This document shows, one piece after another, positions 18,001 through 25,156 of a stretch of DNA of 64,000 nucleotides. The stretch comes from Salinispirillum sp. LH 10-3-1 (GTDB lineage Bacteria > Pseudomonadota > Gammaproteobacteria > Pseudomonadales > Natronospirillaceae): positions 1,612,001 to 1,676,000 of the forward strand of contig NZ_CP101717.1 of the NCBI RefSeq assembly GCF_030643825.1, written 5' to 3'. The notes under the pieces were generated by a model. It saw nothing but the letters and a program-made list of their open reading frames with translations. It was not told where the DNA came from and searched no databases. Position 1 is the stretch's first letter. Every line of letters starts with the position of its first letter. A program made the translations under genes and the position numbers.

Positions 18001-19917
18001 GAGCCCATTACAGTGGTGGGTATTGGTGACATGGCCGGTGACGTGTTCGGTAACGGCTTGTTGCGCTCGAAGAGCGTGAAACTGGTTGCGGCGTTCAACC
18101 ACATGCACATCTTCTTGGACCCTGATCCAGATCCGGCGGCGACCTTTGCCGAGCGTCAGCGCTTGTTTGATCTGCCACGTTCGTCGTGGGAAGACTACAA
18201 CACCAAGTTGATCTCCAAAGGCGGCGGTATCTTTAATCGCAGCGCCAAGTCGATCAAGTTGACGCCAGAGATCAAGAAACTGCTGTCTGTATCAAAAGAC
18301 CAGATGACGCCCACAGAGTTGATCCACAATATTCTTAAAGCGCCAGTGGACTTGATTTGGAACGGGGGTATCGGCACCTATGCGAAAGCCAGCACCGAGT
18401 CACACGCCGATGTAGGCGACAAGGCTAATGATGCATTGCGCGTCGACGCGAAAGACTTGCGCTGCAAAGTCATCGGTGAGGGCGGTAACCTGGGTTTCAC
18501 GCAGTTATCGCGAGTTGAGTTCGGCCTGAAAGGCGGCCGTTGCTACACCGATTTCATCGATAACGCGGGCGGTGTGGATTGTTCGGACCACGAGGTCAAC
18601 ATCAAGATCCTGCTCGATGAGTTGGTGAAGAGTGGTGACCTGACCGGTAAGCATCGTAACCAGTGGATGCTGAAGATGACCGAGGAAGTCGGTGATCAGG
18701 TATTGGCGAATAACTACAAGCAGACGCAAGCGATCAGCTTGGCGGCGCGCGAAGCAGCCCATCGTGTGGAGGAATACCGTCGTCAGATCAACGCCTTCGA
18801 AGCCGCTGGCAAGTTGAACCGTGCGCTGGAATACCTACCCGACGACGAGATGATTTCCGATCGTAAGGCGTCAGGCCAAGGTTTGGTCATGCCGGAACTG
18901 GCGATTTTGATCAGTTACAGCAAGGGTGACCTGAAAGAAGCGTTGATCAAACAAAAAGCCGGTGATGACCCGTACTTGGTGAATGAAGTGTACGGCGCTT
19001 TCCCAGCTACCCTGGTGAAAGAGTTCGGCAAGCACATCAAGAACCATCGTCTGAAAGGCGAGATCGTGGCAACCCAGGTGGCCAATGATTTGTTCAACCA
19101 CATGGGCATCAACTTTGTGCATCGCTTGAGCGAGAGCACAGGTGCCAGCGAGCTGGACATCGCGCGAGCCTATGTGGCGGCTCGTGACATCTTCGACCTG
19201 AAGGGGCTTTGGGCGCAGATTGAAGCCTTGGACTACAAGGTCGATGGCAAGTTGCAGCAGGCGATGATGGCACGTACAGCACGTATGGTGCGTCGTGCAA
19301 CTCGGGCACTGATCAAGGCGAATCGCCTGAACTTTGATGTGGCTGCGGTGGTGAAGCGTTTTAAAGACCCAGTGGCTGCCTTTGCGACCGACATTCCGAA
19401 GTATTTGCACGGTGAAATGGCGCAAAACTTCAATGACGCCGTGAAGGAGTATCAGGCTGCCGGTGTCGACGCCAAGTTGGCGCACCAGGTTGCGGTATCG
19501 GATCACCTCTACCATGCCTTGGGTATCATAGGCGCGGCGACGGATCTCAATGTGCCGGTGAATCGTGTCGCTGAAGCCTTCTTTATCCTGGGTGAGCGTT
19601 TGTCGTTGAACCAGTTTGCGGGCCAGTTGAACAATCTGTCGGTCAGCACTCATTGGCAGGCGATGGCGCGCGAAGCCCTGCGTGATGATCTGGAATGGCA
19701 GCAGCAACGTTTGACGCAAAGTGTGTTAAACGTGCAAGGCAAAGAGTCCTTGGGGCAGCTGCTGGATCAGTGGAGCGAAACGCACCGCTTGCTGGTGGAT
19801 CGTTGGTTGCGCATCGTACGTGAGATTCTGGCGACGACCGATCCAGAGTTCAGCATGTACAGTGTTGCGATTCGTGAGCTGGTGGATCTGTCGCAAGCGA
19901 CCTCGATGGCAAGCTAA
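15094..19917 (+). CDS. gdhB: NAD-dependent glutamate dehydrogenase, large (about 180 kDa) class
   Basis: Catalyses oxidative deamination of glutamate to 2-oxoglutarate and ammonium with NAD. At 1607 aa it belongs to the L_180 class. Long N-terminal ACT-like/regulatory region (about 1-600) is followed by the catalytic core with GGKVARGGLRWSDR and the lysine motif VPVGAKGGFV. The dinucleotide-binding part contains GIGDMAGDVFGNGLL, DLIWNGGIGTYAKAS and KVIGEGGNLGFTQ. A long helical C-terminal region follows. The start at 15094 has AAGGAA upstream. No sign of frameshift. Two hairpins follow the stop. Reverse-strand open frames of up to about 280 codons inside this gene are shadows of its GC bias. 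Confidence 0.96.
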   Translation: MASSRTAAQQDLTQLLTERLQPHVAAPQKKLLAHFIHCLYDHASRLDMEAYELTDLAGLTVSAWRHVSKWDGSAAKVQVFNPNVEEHEWQSSHTAVLILTRDLPFTVDSVRIALNRMGVNIHNLFHADYCAQRDKSGDLNDFTEQPTEHNELMMYFEVDHRSDSKQRREIERELLQVIADVQLAVDDFKNITDAARTAQKDIQTLAKAGMSQEDIDEANVFLDWLTNDHFTFLGYDEYVVDKGVVKPVANSALGLFRKARGAKAESVTEMEAQLAAANDASIIAFAKSGRRATVHRPAYNDYVIVRQFDSKGNVIGGRRFLGLYTSSVYNDSPRSIPIIRKKIKTVLAASKYVDGSHNYKELAQILHTFPRDELILSTVDELLKTTRSVLSIQERKQIRVFVREDVYGQFVTALVYLPREIFNTEIRMHIHDVLAEYMAVEGSDFTNYLSESVLARIRYVFKLEKPLKKSLDVAEIERKVVALARQWTDELQASLVEASGEEKGMAYYAAYRDAFPSSYREEYSARVAVADVQRMESLFEDPDNQLTLSFYLSQEPSGSSLKLKIFHQASELMLSDLVPVLENLGLRAVEEIPYEIRRSDGQCVYVYDFTLIYEADPELDPASLRDIFHDAFVNIWYGRAENDLYNQMILGSKLTWREVAMLRAYARYMKQIRFGFSQEYIAHTLIQHSRLTETLTFLFSSRFNPVRKKRAELQEKYIAKMEEGLEQVQNLNEDRILRKYMELILATLRTNFYQEDSTTKARKSYFSFKLNPSLINDMPLPRPKFEIFVYSPRVEGVHLRGGKVARGGLRWSDRIEDFRTEVLGLVKAQQVKNAVIVPVGAKGGFVAKQLPTNGDRDAMLQEGIACYKTFIQGLLDITDNLGQGEVLPPKDVIRHDEDDPYLVVAADKGTATFSDIANEVAGKYDFWLGDAFASGGSNGYDHKKMGITARGAWVSVQRHFKEMGINVQEEPITVVGIGDMAGDVFGNGLLRSKSVKLVAAFNHMHIFLDPDPDPAATFAERQRLFDLPRSSWEDYNTKLISKGGGIFNRSAKSIKLTPEIKKLLSVSKDQMTPTELIHNILKAPVDLIWNGGIGTYAKASTESHADVGDKANDALRVDAKDLRCKVIGEGGNLGFTQLSRVEFGLKGGRCYTDFIDNAGGVDCSDHEVNIKILLDELVKSGDLTGKHRNQWMLKMTEEVGDQVLANNYKQTQAISLAAREAAHRVEEYRRQINAFEAAGKLNRALEYLPDDEMISDRKASGQGLVMPELAILISYSKGDLKEALIKQKAGDDPYLVNEVYGAFPATLVKEFGKHIKNHRLKGEIVATQVANDLFNHMGINFVHRLSESTGASELDIARAYVAARDIFDLKGLWAQIEALDYKVDGKLQQAMMARTARMVRRATRALIKANRLNFDVAAVVKRFKDPVAAFATDIPKYLHGEMAQNFNDAVKEYQAAGVDAKLAHQVAVSDHLYHALGIIGAATDLNVPVNRVAEAFFILGERLSLNQFAGQLNNLSVSTHWQAMAREALRDDLEWQQQRLTQSVLNVQGKESLGQLLDQWSETHRLLVDRWLRIVREILATTDPEFSMYSVAIRELVDLSQATSMAS

Positions 19918-19919
19918 CA

Positions 19920-19981
19920 TTGCATGAAAATGCAAGGGCGGCGATACTTAACGAATTCGTTATTCGCTAAGTCGCCGCCCT
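19920..19981 (+). promoter_or_regulatory. Tandem hairpins after gdhB, ending at the next start codon
   Basis: Hairpin 1 has arms TTGCAT (19920-19925) and ATGCAA (19930-19935) closing a GAAA tetraloop. Hairpin 2 has a 10-bp GC-rich stem (19935-19944 with 19972-19981) plus partial pairing inside. There is no T-tract, so it is not a standard intrinsic terminator. The ATG of the DUF2835 gene begins at the very next base, which would bury the initiation region in the structure. This could serve mRNA 3'-end protection of gdhB, Rho-independent pausing, or translational control. Confidence 0.55.
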
Positions 19982-20209
19982 ATGAGCCGTTCCATCGAAG
20001 TCAGCTTTTACATCTCGCCCGACGAGTTGGAACGCCTGTATGCGGGCACCGCCCGCAACGTCTATACCACTGCCCGCGATGGTCGCAGTGTCAGTTTTCC
20101 CCTGCGAATATTGCAACCCTTCATTACCCACCACGGTATACGCGGCAGCTTCCGTATCTACTTCGACGAACGAGGTAAGTTCGACCGAATCGAGCGATTG
20201 GACGGATGA
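19982..20209 (+). CDS. DUF2835 family protein
   Basis: 75-aa soluble protein matching DUF2835: an N-terminal strand (IEVSFYISPDELERLYAG), a central FPLRILQPFITHHGIRG, and a terminal FRIYFDERGKFDRIERL. Short family found in gammaproteobacteria; function unknown. The ATG lies immediately after the 3' arm of a strong hairpin, and no Shine-Dalgarno can be seen. Initiation may therefore depend on upstream translation or on structural switching. Its TGA overlaps the start of the next gene. Confidence 0.82.
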   Translation: MSRSIEVSFYISPDELERLYAGTARNVYTTARDGRSVSFPLRILQPFITHHGIRGSFRIYFDERGKFDRIERLDG

Positions 20210-20580
20210 TGAGCTGGTTGTGGCGCTTGGCGTTTATTGCCCTAATTACCTGGGTCGCCGTACCTTTGATGATGCAGGAAGAGCCGAAAGAATTGGAGCC
20301 GACCTCCACCGGTGCCGAAGTGGTCGATTCCGCCTTAACGGTGTGGCAGCGCTTCTGGGCAAATCAAATGCACGCTGACAGCGTATCAGAAGCCAATGAA
20401 CCCGTTGTCGTCGAGGCCGTCGATGGCGGGCTGCAGCAACAATTCTTGCAGCGTTTGCTGCAGTTCCCCGAAGCGCGACAGATAGGTCGTGATCATGTCC
20501 GACGGCAGGCGGAGGAGTTTGGCTTGCATTTGACGGACGAGGATGTGGATCGGGTGCTTGACTGGCTGCAGCGCCCGTAA
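20206..20580 (+). CDS. Small single-pass membrane protein, unrecognised
   Basis: 124 aa. An N-terminal hydrophobic segment (residues 4-22, LWRLAFIALITWVAVPLM) is followed by an acidic, probably periplasmic region. The C-terminal part is helical and charged (about 70-122, ending VDRVLDWLQRP). The hydrophobic segment lacks a lipobox or clear cleavage site, so it is probably an anchor. The start overlaps the stop of the DUF2835 gene by 4 bp (ATGA), so the two are translationally coupled. I do not recognise the family and assign no function. Two NtrC-like sites begin 10 bp after its stop codon. Confidence 0.65.
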   Translation: MMSWLWRLAFIALITWVAVPLMMQEEPKELEPTSTGAEVVDSALTVWQRFWANQMHADSVSEANEPVVVEAVDGGLQQQFLQRLLQFPEARQIGRDHVRRQAEEFGLHLTDEDVDRVLDWLQRP

Positions 20581-20590
20581 CACATGGAAG

Positions 20591-20627
20591 TGCACCAGAA
20601 TGATGTTTCCGGCACTGAATCGGTGCG
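20591..20627 (+). promoter_or_regulatory. Two tandem NtrC-like enhancer sites
   Basis: Site 1 (20591-20607) has a perfect left half TGCACCA and a degenerate right half TGATGTT. Site 2 (20611-20627) has the core GCAC-N7-GTGC at 20612-20626. Their centres are 20 bp apart, two helical turns, and lie about 133 and 153 bp upstream of the predicted sigma54 start at about 20752. This is the classic enhancer geometry for NtrC (NR-I). Confidence 0.65.
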
Positions 20628-20724
20628 TTTTGATGCGCAAGCGATACGTGCTCAGGTTCCTTTGAATTCTTGGAAAAGCCGGTAACTCATTGAAATTTAA
20701 TTAAAAGATTTGCAATTCATTGTT

Positions 20725-20741
20725 TTGGCACAAGATCTGCT
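20725..20741 (+). promoter_or_regulatory. Sigma54 (-24/-12) promoter of the nas operon
   Basis: TTGGCAC followed by CTGCT places the invariant GG at 20727-20728 and GC at 20739-20740, with exactly 10 bp between them as required for sigma54. Predicted start is about 20752, which gives a leader of roughly 136 nt before the first gene. Together with the upstream NtrC-like sites this predicts expression under nitrogen limitation. Confidence 0.8.
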
Positions 20742-20767
20742 TTAGTCATTTCAGTAACACGCAGCAC

Positions 20768-20819
20768 GTCTAACCAACGCAGGTTCAGACACAGAATTTA
20801 TGCATGAGCAATGGCGCTC
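20768..20819 (+). promoter_or_regulatory. ANTAR/NasT-type two-hairpin antiterminator leader
   Basis: Hairpin P1 has an 8-bp stem, 20768-20775 with 20782-20785 and 20787-20790 (C20786 bulged). It closes the hexaloop AACGCA, with A at loop position 1 (20776) and G at position 4 (20779). Hairpin P2 has stem GAGC 20806-20809 with GCTC 20816-20819. It closes the hexaloop AATGGC, again with A1 (20810) and G4 (20813). The linker is 15 nt. Paired hexaloops with A1/G4 are the recognition pattern of ANTAR antiterminators such as NasT. P2 shares its 3' arm with the 5' arm of the downstream terminator, so the two structures exclude each other. Confidence 0.85.
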
Positions 20820-20864
20820 GAATCAACCACCGTCACGGTGTGTTTGGTTCGAGCGCTTTTTTTT
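20814..20864 (+). terminator. Intrinsic terminator/attenuator in the nas leader
   Basis: A long hairpin has outer stem GCGCTCGAA (20814-20822) with TTCGAGCGC (20848-20856), additional pairs inward, and an inner stem ACCG/CGGT (20829-20832 with 20836-20839). It is followed at once by eight T residues (20857-20864). It lies 24 bp before the first gene of the operon, so it acts as an attenuator that must be read through. Confidence 0.92.
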
Positions 20865-20887
20865 GGACAAAATTTGGTGGTCGAGTG

Positions 20888-22159
20888 ATGCACATACCGA
20901 GTCGACACAATCTAAACGGCCTTCCTGATACGGGCGAGCATTGGGTGCTGGTAGGGCATGGCATGGCCGCCATGCGACTGCTGGAGCAGCTGGTGGAGCA
21001 TCAAAAGCCGGGCGTGCGAATGACGGTGATCAGTGGCGAGGCTGTAGGCGGGTATAACCGCCTTGGGTTGTCGGATGTGTTGGCTGGAAAGCGGTCGGCC
21101 GAAGCGCTGTTGAGTAAGCCGCGTACCTGGTATGAACAAGCGGGCATTACTTGGGTGCAAGGCTGGGTTGAGGCCATAAACCGGACCGACAAGGTAATCA
21201 GCCTGCAGGGCGGCCGCCAGATGGGTTTTGACCGCTTGATCTTGTCGACGGGCTCGTCTGCGTGTTTGCCGGATATTCCCGGCGTTTCCGGGACTGGCGT
21301 GCAGGTCTTTCGCACGCTGCAGGATGCCGATACGTTGATGCAACTGAGCTCACAGGATCGTGCTGTGGTATTGGGCGGTGGCTTGTTAGGGATCGAGGCC
21401 GCCGTTGGTCTCGCAGGCCGTGGCGTTGCGGTGACCCTGTTGCATCGTGGCAGTTGGTTGATGAATCGTCAGTTGGACGCCTTCGCTGCAGGCTGGCTGT
21501 GTGAAGCGCTTGAAGCACGGGGTGTACAGATTCAACTGAATGCCTGCGCAACGCACATAGAACGCGCCGACGGCGTTATCACTGGCGTGCTGTTCAGTGA
21601 TGGTCAAAGACGGGCAGCGAACGTCGTCGTCGCTGCCATGGGTGTACGGGCGAATACCGAGCTGGCAGAACGTGCGGGTCTTCAAGTGGATGGTGGCATC
21701 GTGGTGAACGATCAGATGCAGACGTCCGATGCCGCGATCTGGGCCTTAGGTGAGTGCGTGAGTCATCGTGGGCAAACCTATGGCCTCGTAGCACCGCTCT
21801 ACGAGCAGGCCGATGTCCTGGCGGAACTGCTGTGCCATCCACATGCCAAAGCAACCTATACCGGTTCGGTCACCTCGACGCATTTGAAGGTGAGTGGCGT
21901 ACCGGTGTTCTCCAGTGGCGATACCTCAGGTGAGGGTACTGAGTCGCTCGTGTGGCAGGACCGCCAGCAACGTCACTATAAGCGTCTATTCCTGCGCGCT
22001 GGCCGTTTGGTCGGCGCCGTACTGTACGGCGACATTGCCGACGGTGCTTTTTATCAACAACTCATTCAACAAAAAACAGAAGTGGATGCCTGGCGCAACC
22101 ACCTCATCTTCGGGGCCGCCCACTGCGGCATTGATTCCCAGACCCAGGCAGCAGCTTAG
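20888..22159 (+). CDS. FAD/NAD(P)H oxidoreductase of the nitrate assimilation operon (NasC/NirB-N-like)
   Basis: 423-aa flavoprotein resembling the N-terminal flavin part of NirB. There is an FAD-binding segment near the N-terminus (HWVLVGHGMAAMRLLEQL), an NAD(P)-binding glycine loop VVLGGGLLGIEAAVGLAGRG, and the second FAD motif IWALGECVSHRGQTYGL. It lacks iron-sulfur or siroheme domains. The likely role is to pass electrons from NAD(P)H to the nitrate reductase NasA, as the NasC subunit does in Klebsiella; this is inferred from context. The ATG at 20888 is chosen because the in-frame ATG at 20804 lies inside leader hairpin P2, upstream of the terminator. First gene of the nas operon. Confidence 0.85.
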   Translation: MHIPSRHNLNGLPDTGEHWVLVGHGMAAMRLLEQLVEHQKPGVRMTVISGEAVGGYNRLGLSDVLAGKRSAEALLSKPRTWYEQAGITWVQGWVEAINRTDKVISLQGGRQMGFDRLILSTGSSACLPDIPGVSGTGVQVFRTLQDADTLMQLSSQDRAVVLGGGLLGIEAAVGLAGRGVAVTLLHRGSWLMNRQLDAFAAGWLCEALEARGVQIQLNACATHIERADGVITGVLFSDGQRRAANVVVAAMGVRANTELAERAGLQVDGGIVVNDQMQTSDAAIWALGECVSHRGQTYGLVAPLYEQADVLAELLCHPHAKATYTGSVTSTHLKVSGVPVFSSGDTSGEGTESLVWQDRQQRHYKRLFLRAGRLVGAVLYGDIADGAFYQQLIQQKTEVDAWRNHLIFGAAHCGIDSQTQAAA

Positions 22160-22170
22160 AGGAAATGTAC

Positions 22171-24720
22171 ATGTCTTCACTCACATCAACACGTCATTTG
22201 GTCGTCGTCGGCAACGGCATGGTCGGTCATCACTTTCTGGAACAACTGGCGGACAGCGCTGGCAAGTCGGCCTTTAAGGTTACCGTACTCGGTGAAGAGC
22301 GGCTGATTGCCTATGACCGCGTGCATCTTTCTGAGTATTTCCAAGGGCGCAGTGCCGAGGACCTGGCACTGGGGACTGCCCAGCAATACGCTGACTGGGG
22401 TTTTGACCTCCGGCTGGGTGTGGCGGTGACCGAGATTGATCGCGCTCGTAAGTCATTGGTGCTGAGCGATGGGTCGAGCTTGAACTATGACCAGTTGGTG
22501 TTAGCGACGGGTTCTTATCCTTTTGTACCACCGATCCCCGGCAATGACCGACCCAATTGCTTTGTTTATCGTACGCTGGATGACCTGGATGCGATTCGCG
22601 CAGCGGCCAAAACAGCCACGACCGGCGTCGTCGTTGGGGGTGGTCTGCTGGGTCTGGAAGCGGCGAATGCCTTGCGTGAACTGGATCTCGATACCGCCGT
22701 AGTGGAATTTGCTCCGCGGCTGATGCCGATGCAGGTCGATGCCGAAGGCGGTGTCGTACTGCGCGACAAGATTGAACAGCTGGGCGTGCAGGTGTTGACC
22801 GACCGAGCCACGCAACGCATCGAAGACGGCGACGGCAGCCTGCACCGTATGGTGTTTCAGGATGACAGTATACTGGAAACCGACCTGATTCTGTTCTCCG
22901 CAGGTATTCGTCCGCGTGACGAACTGGCGCGCGCTGCTGGTTTGGTAATGGGCGAGCGAGGCGGAGTGGTGGTCGATAACCAGTGTCGCACCAACGACCC
23001 TGATATTCTCGCCATTGGCGAAGTGGCGCTGTGGAACAACAGTATCTTCGGGTTGGTAGCACCGGGTTACCAAATGGCGAAGGCGGCGTTAGCCACACTG
23101 ACCGACGGCGACTTGGCGTTTACCGGTGCCGATATGAGCACCAAGCTCAAGTTGATGGGGGTCGATGTTGGAGCCATTGGTGATGCCCATGGCACACAGG
23201 CGCCAGGCTCGAAATTATACCGTTATCTTGATCAATTGAAGCAAGAATACCGGAAGCTGGTCGTCTCGGCCGATGGGAAAAAATTGTTGGGGGCGATGCT
23301 GGTTGGCGATAACAGCTACTACGATACCCTGTTGCAGTATTACTTGAACGGTATCGAGCTGCCGAGCAGCCCGGAAGGACTGATCCTGCCGCAGCAGGAG
23401 GGAGGGGCGCCTGCGCTGGGCATCGATGCTCTGCCCGATACGGCGACCATCTGTTCATGCCACAACGTGTCTAAGGCGGCCATTGTCGGTGCCCTGGATG
23501 CCGGAGCTTGCTGCGTCGCCGACGTGAAAGGCGATACCAAAGCCGGAACAGGCTGCGGTGGCTGTGCAGCCATGCTGAAGGATGTGGTGGATCATGAACT
23601 GGCTGCGCGTGGTATTGAGGTCAGTACCGATATCTGCGAGCACTTCGCTCACTCACGGCAGGCATTGGAACACATCATTCGTGTCGAAGGGATTAAAACC
23701 TTTGCTGAATTGCGCCAGAAACACGGTTCAGGCATGGGTTGCGACATCTGCAAGCCAGCGGTCGGCTCTATTTTGGCCTCCGTATGGAATGATTACATTC
23801 TGACACCTGAGCACACGCCATTGCAGGATACCAACGATACCTTCCTTGCCAATATGCAGAAAGACGGCACCTTCTCCATCGTACCGCGTATCGCCGGTGG
23901 AGAAATCACCCCGGAAAGTCTGATCACCATTGGTGAAATCGGGCGCGATTTTAAGCTCTATACCAAGATCACCGGCGGCCAGCGTATTGACCTGTTTGGT
24001 GCCACCCTGAACCAGTTGCCGCAAATCTGGAAACGCTTGGTTGACGCCGGCTTCGAAACCGGCCATGCGTACGGCAAGTCTGTACGTACGGTTAAAAGCT
24101 GTGTCGGCAGCACCTGGTGCCGTTACGGTGTACAAGACAGCGTGCAGCTCGCCATCGACCTGGAAAACCGCTACAAAGGCCTGCGTGCACCACACAAAAT
24201 CAAATTCGGCGTCAGTGGCTGTACCCGTGAATGCGCCGAAGCGCAGAGCAAGGACATCGGGGTCATTGCCACCGAAAACGGCTGGAACCTTTATGTGGCT
24301 GGTAATGGTGGTATGCGACCACGGCATGCGGATTTGTTTGCGACTGATCTCGACACCGCAACCTTGGTGAAATACATCGACCGTTTCCTCGTGTTCTACG
24401 CCCGCACCGCGGACCGCTTACAGCGCACCGCGCGTTGGGTGGAAAGCATTGAAGGCGGACTCGACTACCTGAAGAAGGTCGTCATTGAGGACTCGCTCGG
24501 CGTAGCCGCAGACTTGGAAGCGCAAATGCAGCGTGTTGTCGAAACCTATCAGTGTGAGTGGAAAACCACGCTCAACAACCCTGAAGCACTGAAACGCTTC
24601 CGTCAGAACATCAACGACAACAGCGATGACCCGTGCGTTGTGATGGTGCCCGAACGCGGCCAACCCCGTCCGGCTACTGACGCAGAAAAAGCACAACTGA
24701 TCCCTGTAACCACCGTTTAA
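22171..24720 (+). CDS. nirB: Assimilatory nitrite reductase [NAD(P)H], large subunit NirB
   Basis: Reduces nitrite to ammonium with six electrons from NAD(P)H; 849 aa. Domains in order are FAD/NAD(P) oxidoreductase (VVVGNGMVGHHF near the start; GVVVGGGLLGLEAANALRE near 150) and a BFD-like [2Fe-2S] domain with ICSCHNVSKAAI and GTGCGGC. The ferredoxin-like and siroheme/[4Fe-4S] domains follow, with cluster cysteines in KSCVGSTWCRYG and KFGVSGCTRECAEAQ. Start: AGAGG is correctly spaced for the ATG at 22171; an ATG at 22165 is too close to it. Second gene of the operon, 11 bp after the flavoprotein gene. Confidence 0.96.
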   Translation: MSSLTSTRHLVVVGNGMVGHHFLEQLADSAGKSAFKVTVLGEERLIAYDRVHLSEYFQGRSAEDLALGTAQQYADWGFDLRLGVAVTEIDRARKSLVLSDGSSLNYDQLVLATGSYPFVPPIPGNDRPNCFVYRTLDDLDAIRAAAKTATTGVVVGGGLLGLEAANALRELDLDTAVVEFAPRLMPMQVDAEGGVVLRDKIEQLGVQVLTDRATQRIEDGDGSLHRMVFQDDSILETDLILFSAGIRPRDELARAAGLVMGERGGVVVDNQCRTNDPDILAIGEVALWNNSIFGLVAPGYQMAKAALATLTDGDLAFTGADMSTKLKLMGVDVGAIGDAHGTQAPGSKLYRYLDQLKQEYRKLVVSADGKKLLGAMLVGDNSYYDTLLQYYLNGIELPSSPEGLILPQQEGGAPALGIDALPDTATICSCHNVSKAAIVGALDAGACCVADVKGDTKAGTGCGGCAAMLKDVVDHELAARGIEVSTDICEHFAHSRQALEHIIRVEGIKTFAELRQKHGSGMGCDICKPAVGSILASVWNDYILTPEHTPLQDTNDTFLANMQKDGTFSIVPRIAGGEITPESLITIGEIGRDFKLYTKITGGQRIDLFGATLNQLPQIWKRLVDAGFETGHAYGKSVRTVKSCVGSTWCRYGVQDSVQLAIDLENRYKGLRAPHKIKFGVSGCTRECAEAQSKDIGVIATENGWNLYVAGNGGMRPRHADLFATDLDTATLVKYIDRFLVFYARTADRLQRTARWVESIEGGLDYLKKVVIEDSLGVAADLEAQMQRVVETYQCEWKTTLNNPEALKRFRQNINDNSDDPCVVMVPERGQPRPATDAEKAQLIPVTTV

Positions 24721-24730
24721 GGAAACAACC

Positions 24731-25156
24731 ATGACGAGCATGACAAAGAAGCCGCGTTCGACAGAACAGACCGATGGCGCGACCTGGGTCGCCGTGGGGC
24801 AATCAAATGACCTGGTACCGGACGGTGGTGTCGGTGCGCGCTTGGGCGACCAGCATGTGGCCATATTCTGGTTGCCGAGCGAACAGGATGCACTCTATGC
24901 GCTCAGCAATTTCTGCCCATTTTCCAACGCGCACATTTTAGCGCGGGGCATTGTCGGGGATTTGGGTGGCGAGCCTGTCGTAGCATCACCCTTGTACAAG
25001 CAGCATTTTTCGCTGCGTACCGGTCAGTGTATGGAAGATGAGTCCGTGCGAGTCACCGTATGGCCTGTGCGGCTCAACGAGGGTGTGATAGAGGTGTTCA
25101 ATCAGCCCGTGGCTGCCCAAAACCTGAACGCCACCAACGAGGAAGCTGCAGCATGA
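24731..25156 (+). CDS. nirD: Nitrite reductase small subunit NirD
   Basis: 141-aa partner of NirB with a Rieske-like fold. As usual for NirD, the cluster-binding Cys/His pairs of true Rieske proteins are not all present (NFCPFSNAHILARGIVGD, SPLYKQHFSLRTGQCM). It is therefore probably structural rather than an electron carrier. AAGGAA precedes the ATG, 10 bp after nirB. Its TGA overlaps the nasA ATG (ATGA), implying coupled translation. Confidence 0.94.
   Translation: MTSMTKKPRSTEQTDGATWVAVGQSNDLVPDGGVGARLGDQHVAIFWLPSEQDALYALSNFCPFSNAHILARGIVGDLGGEPVVASPLYKQHFSLRTGQCMEDESVRVTVWPVRLNEGVIEVFNQPVAAQNLNATNEEAAA

Noticed and set aside
18871..19719. 282-codon frame antisense to gdhB
   Set aside because: Fully inside a well-conserved gene on the opposite strand; explained by codon bias of gdhB.
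20804..20887. In-frame ATG at 20804 as the start of the nas flavoprotein
   Set aside because: It lies inside leader hairpin P2 and would make the terminator coding; the encoded extra 28 residues are unlike the family, and the ATG at 20888 gives a normal N-terminus.
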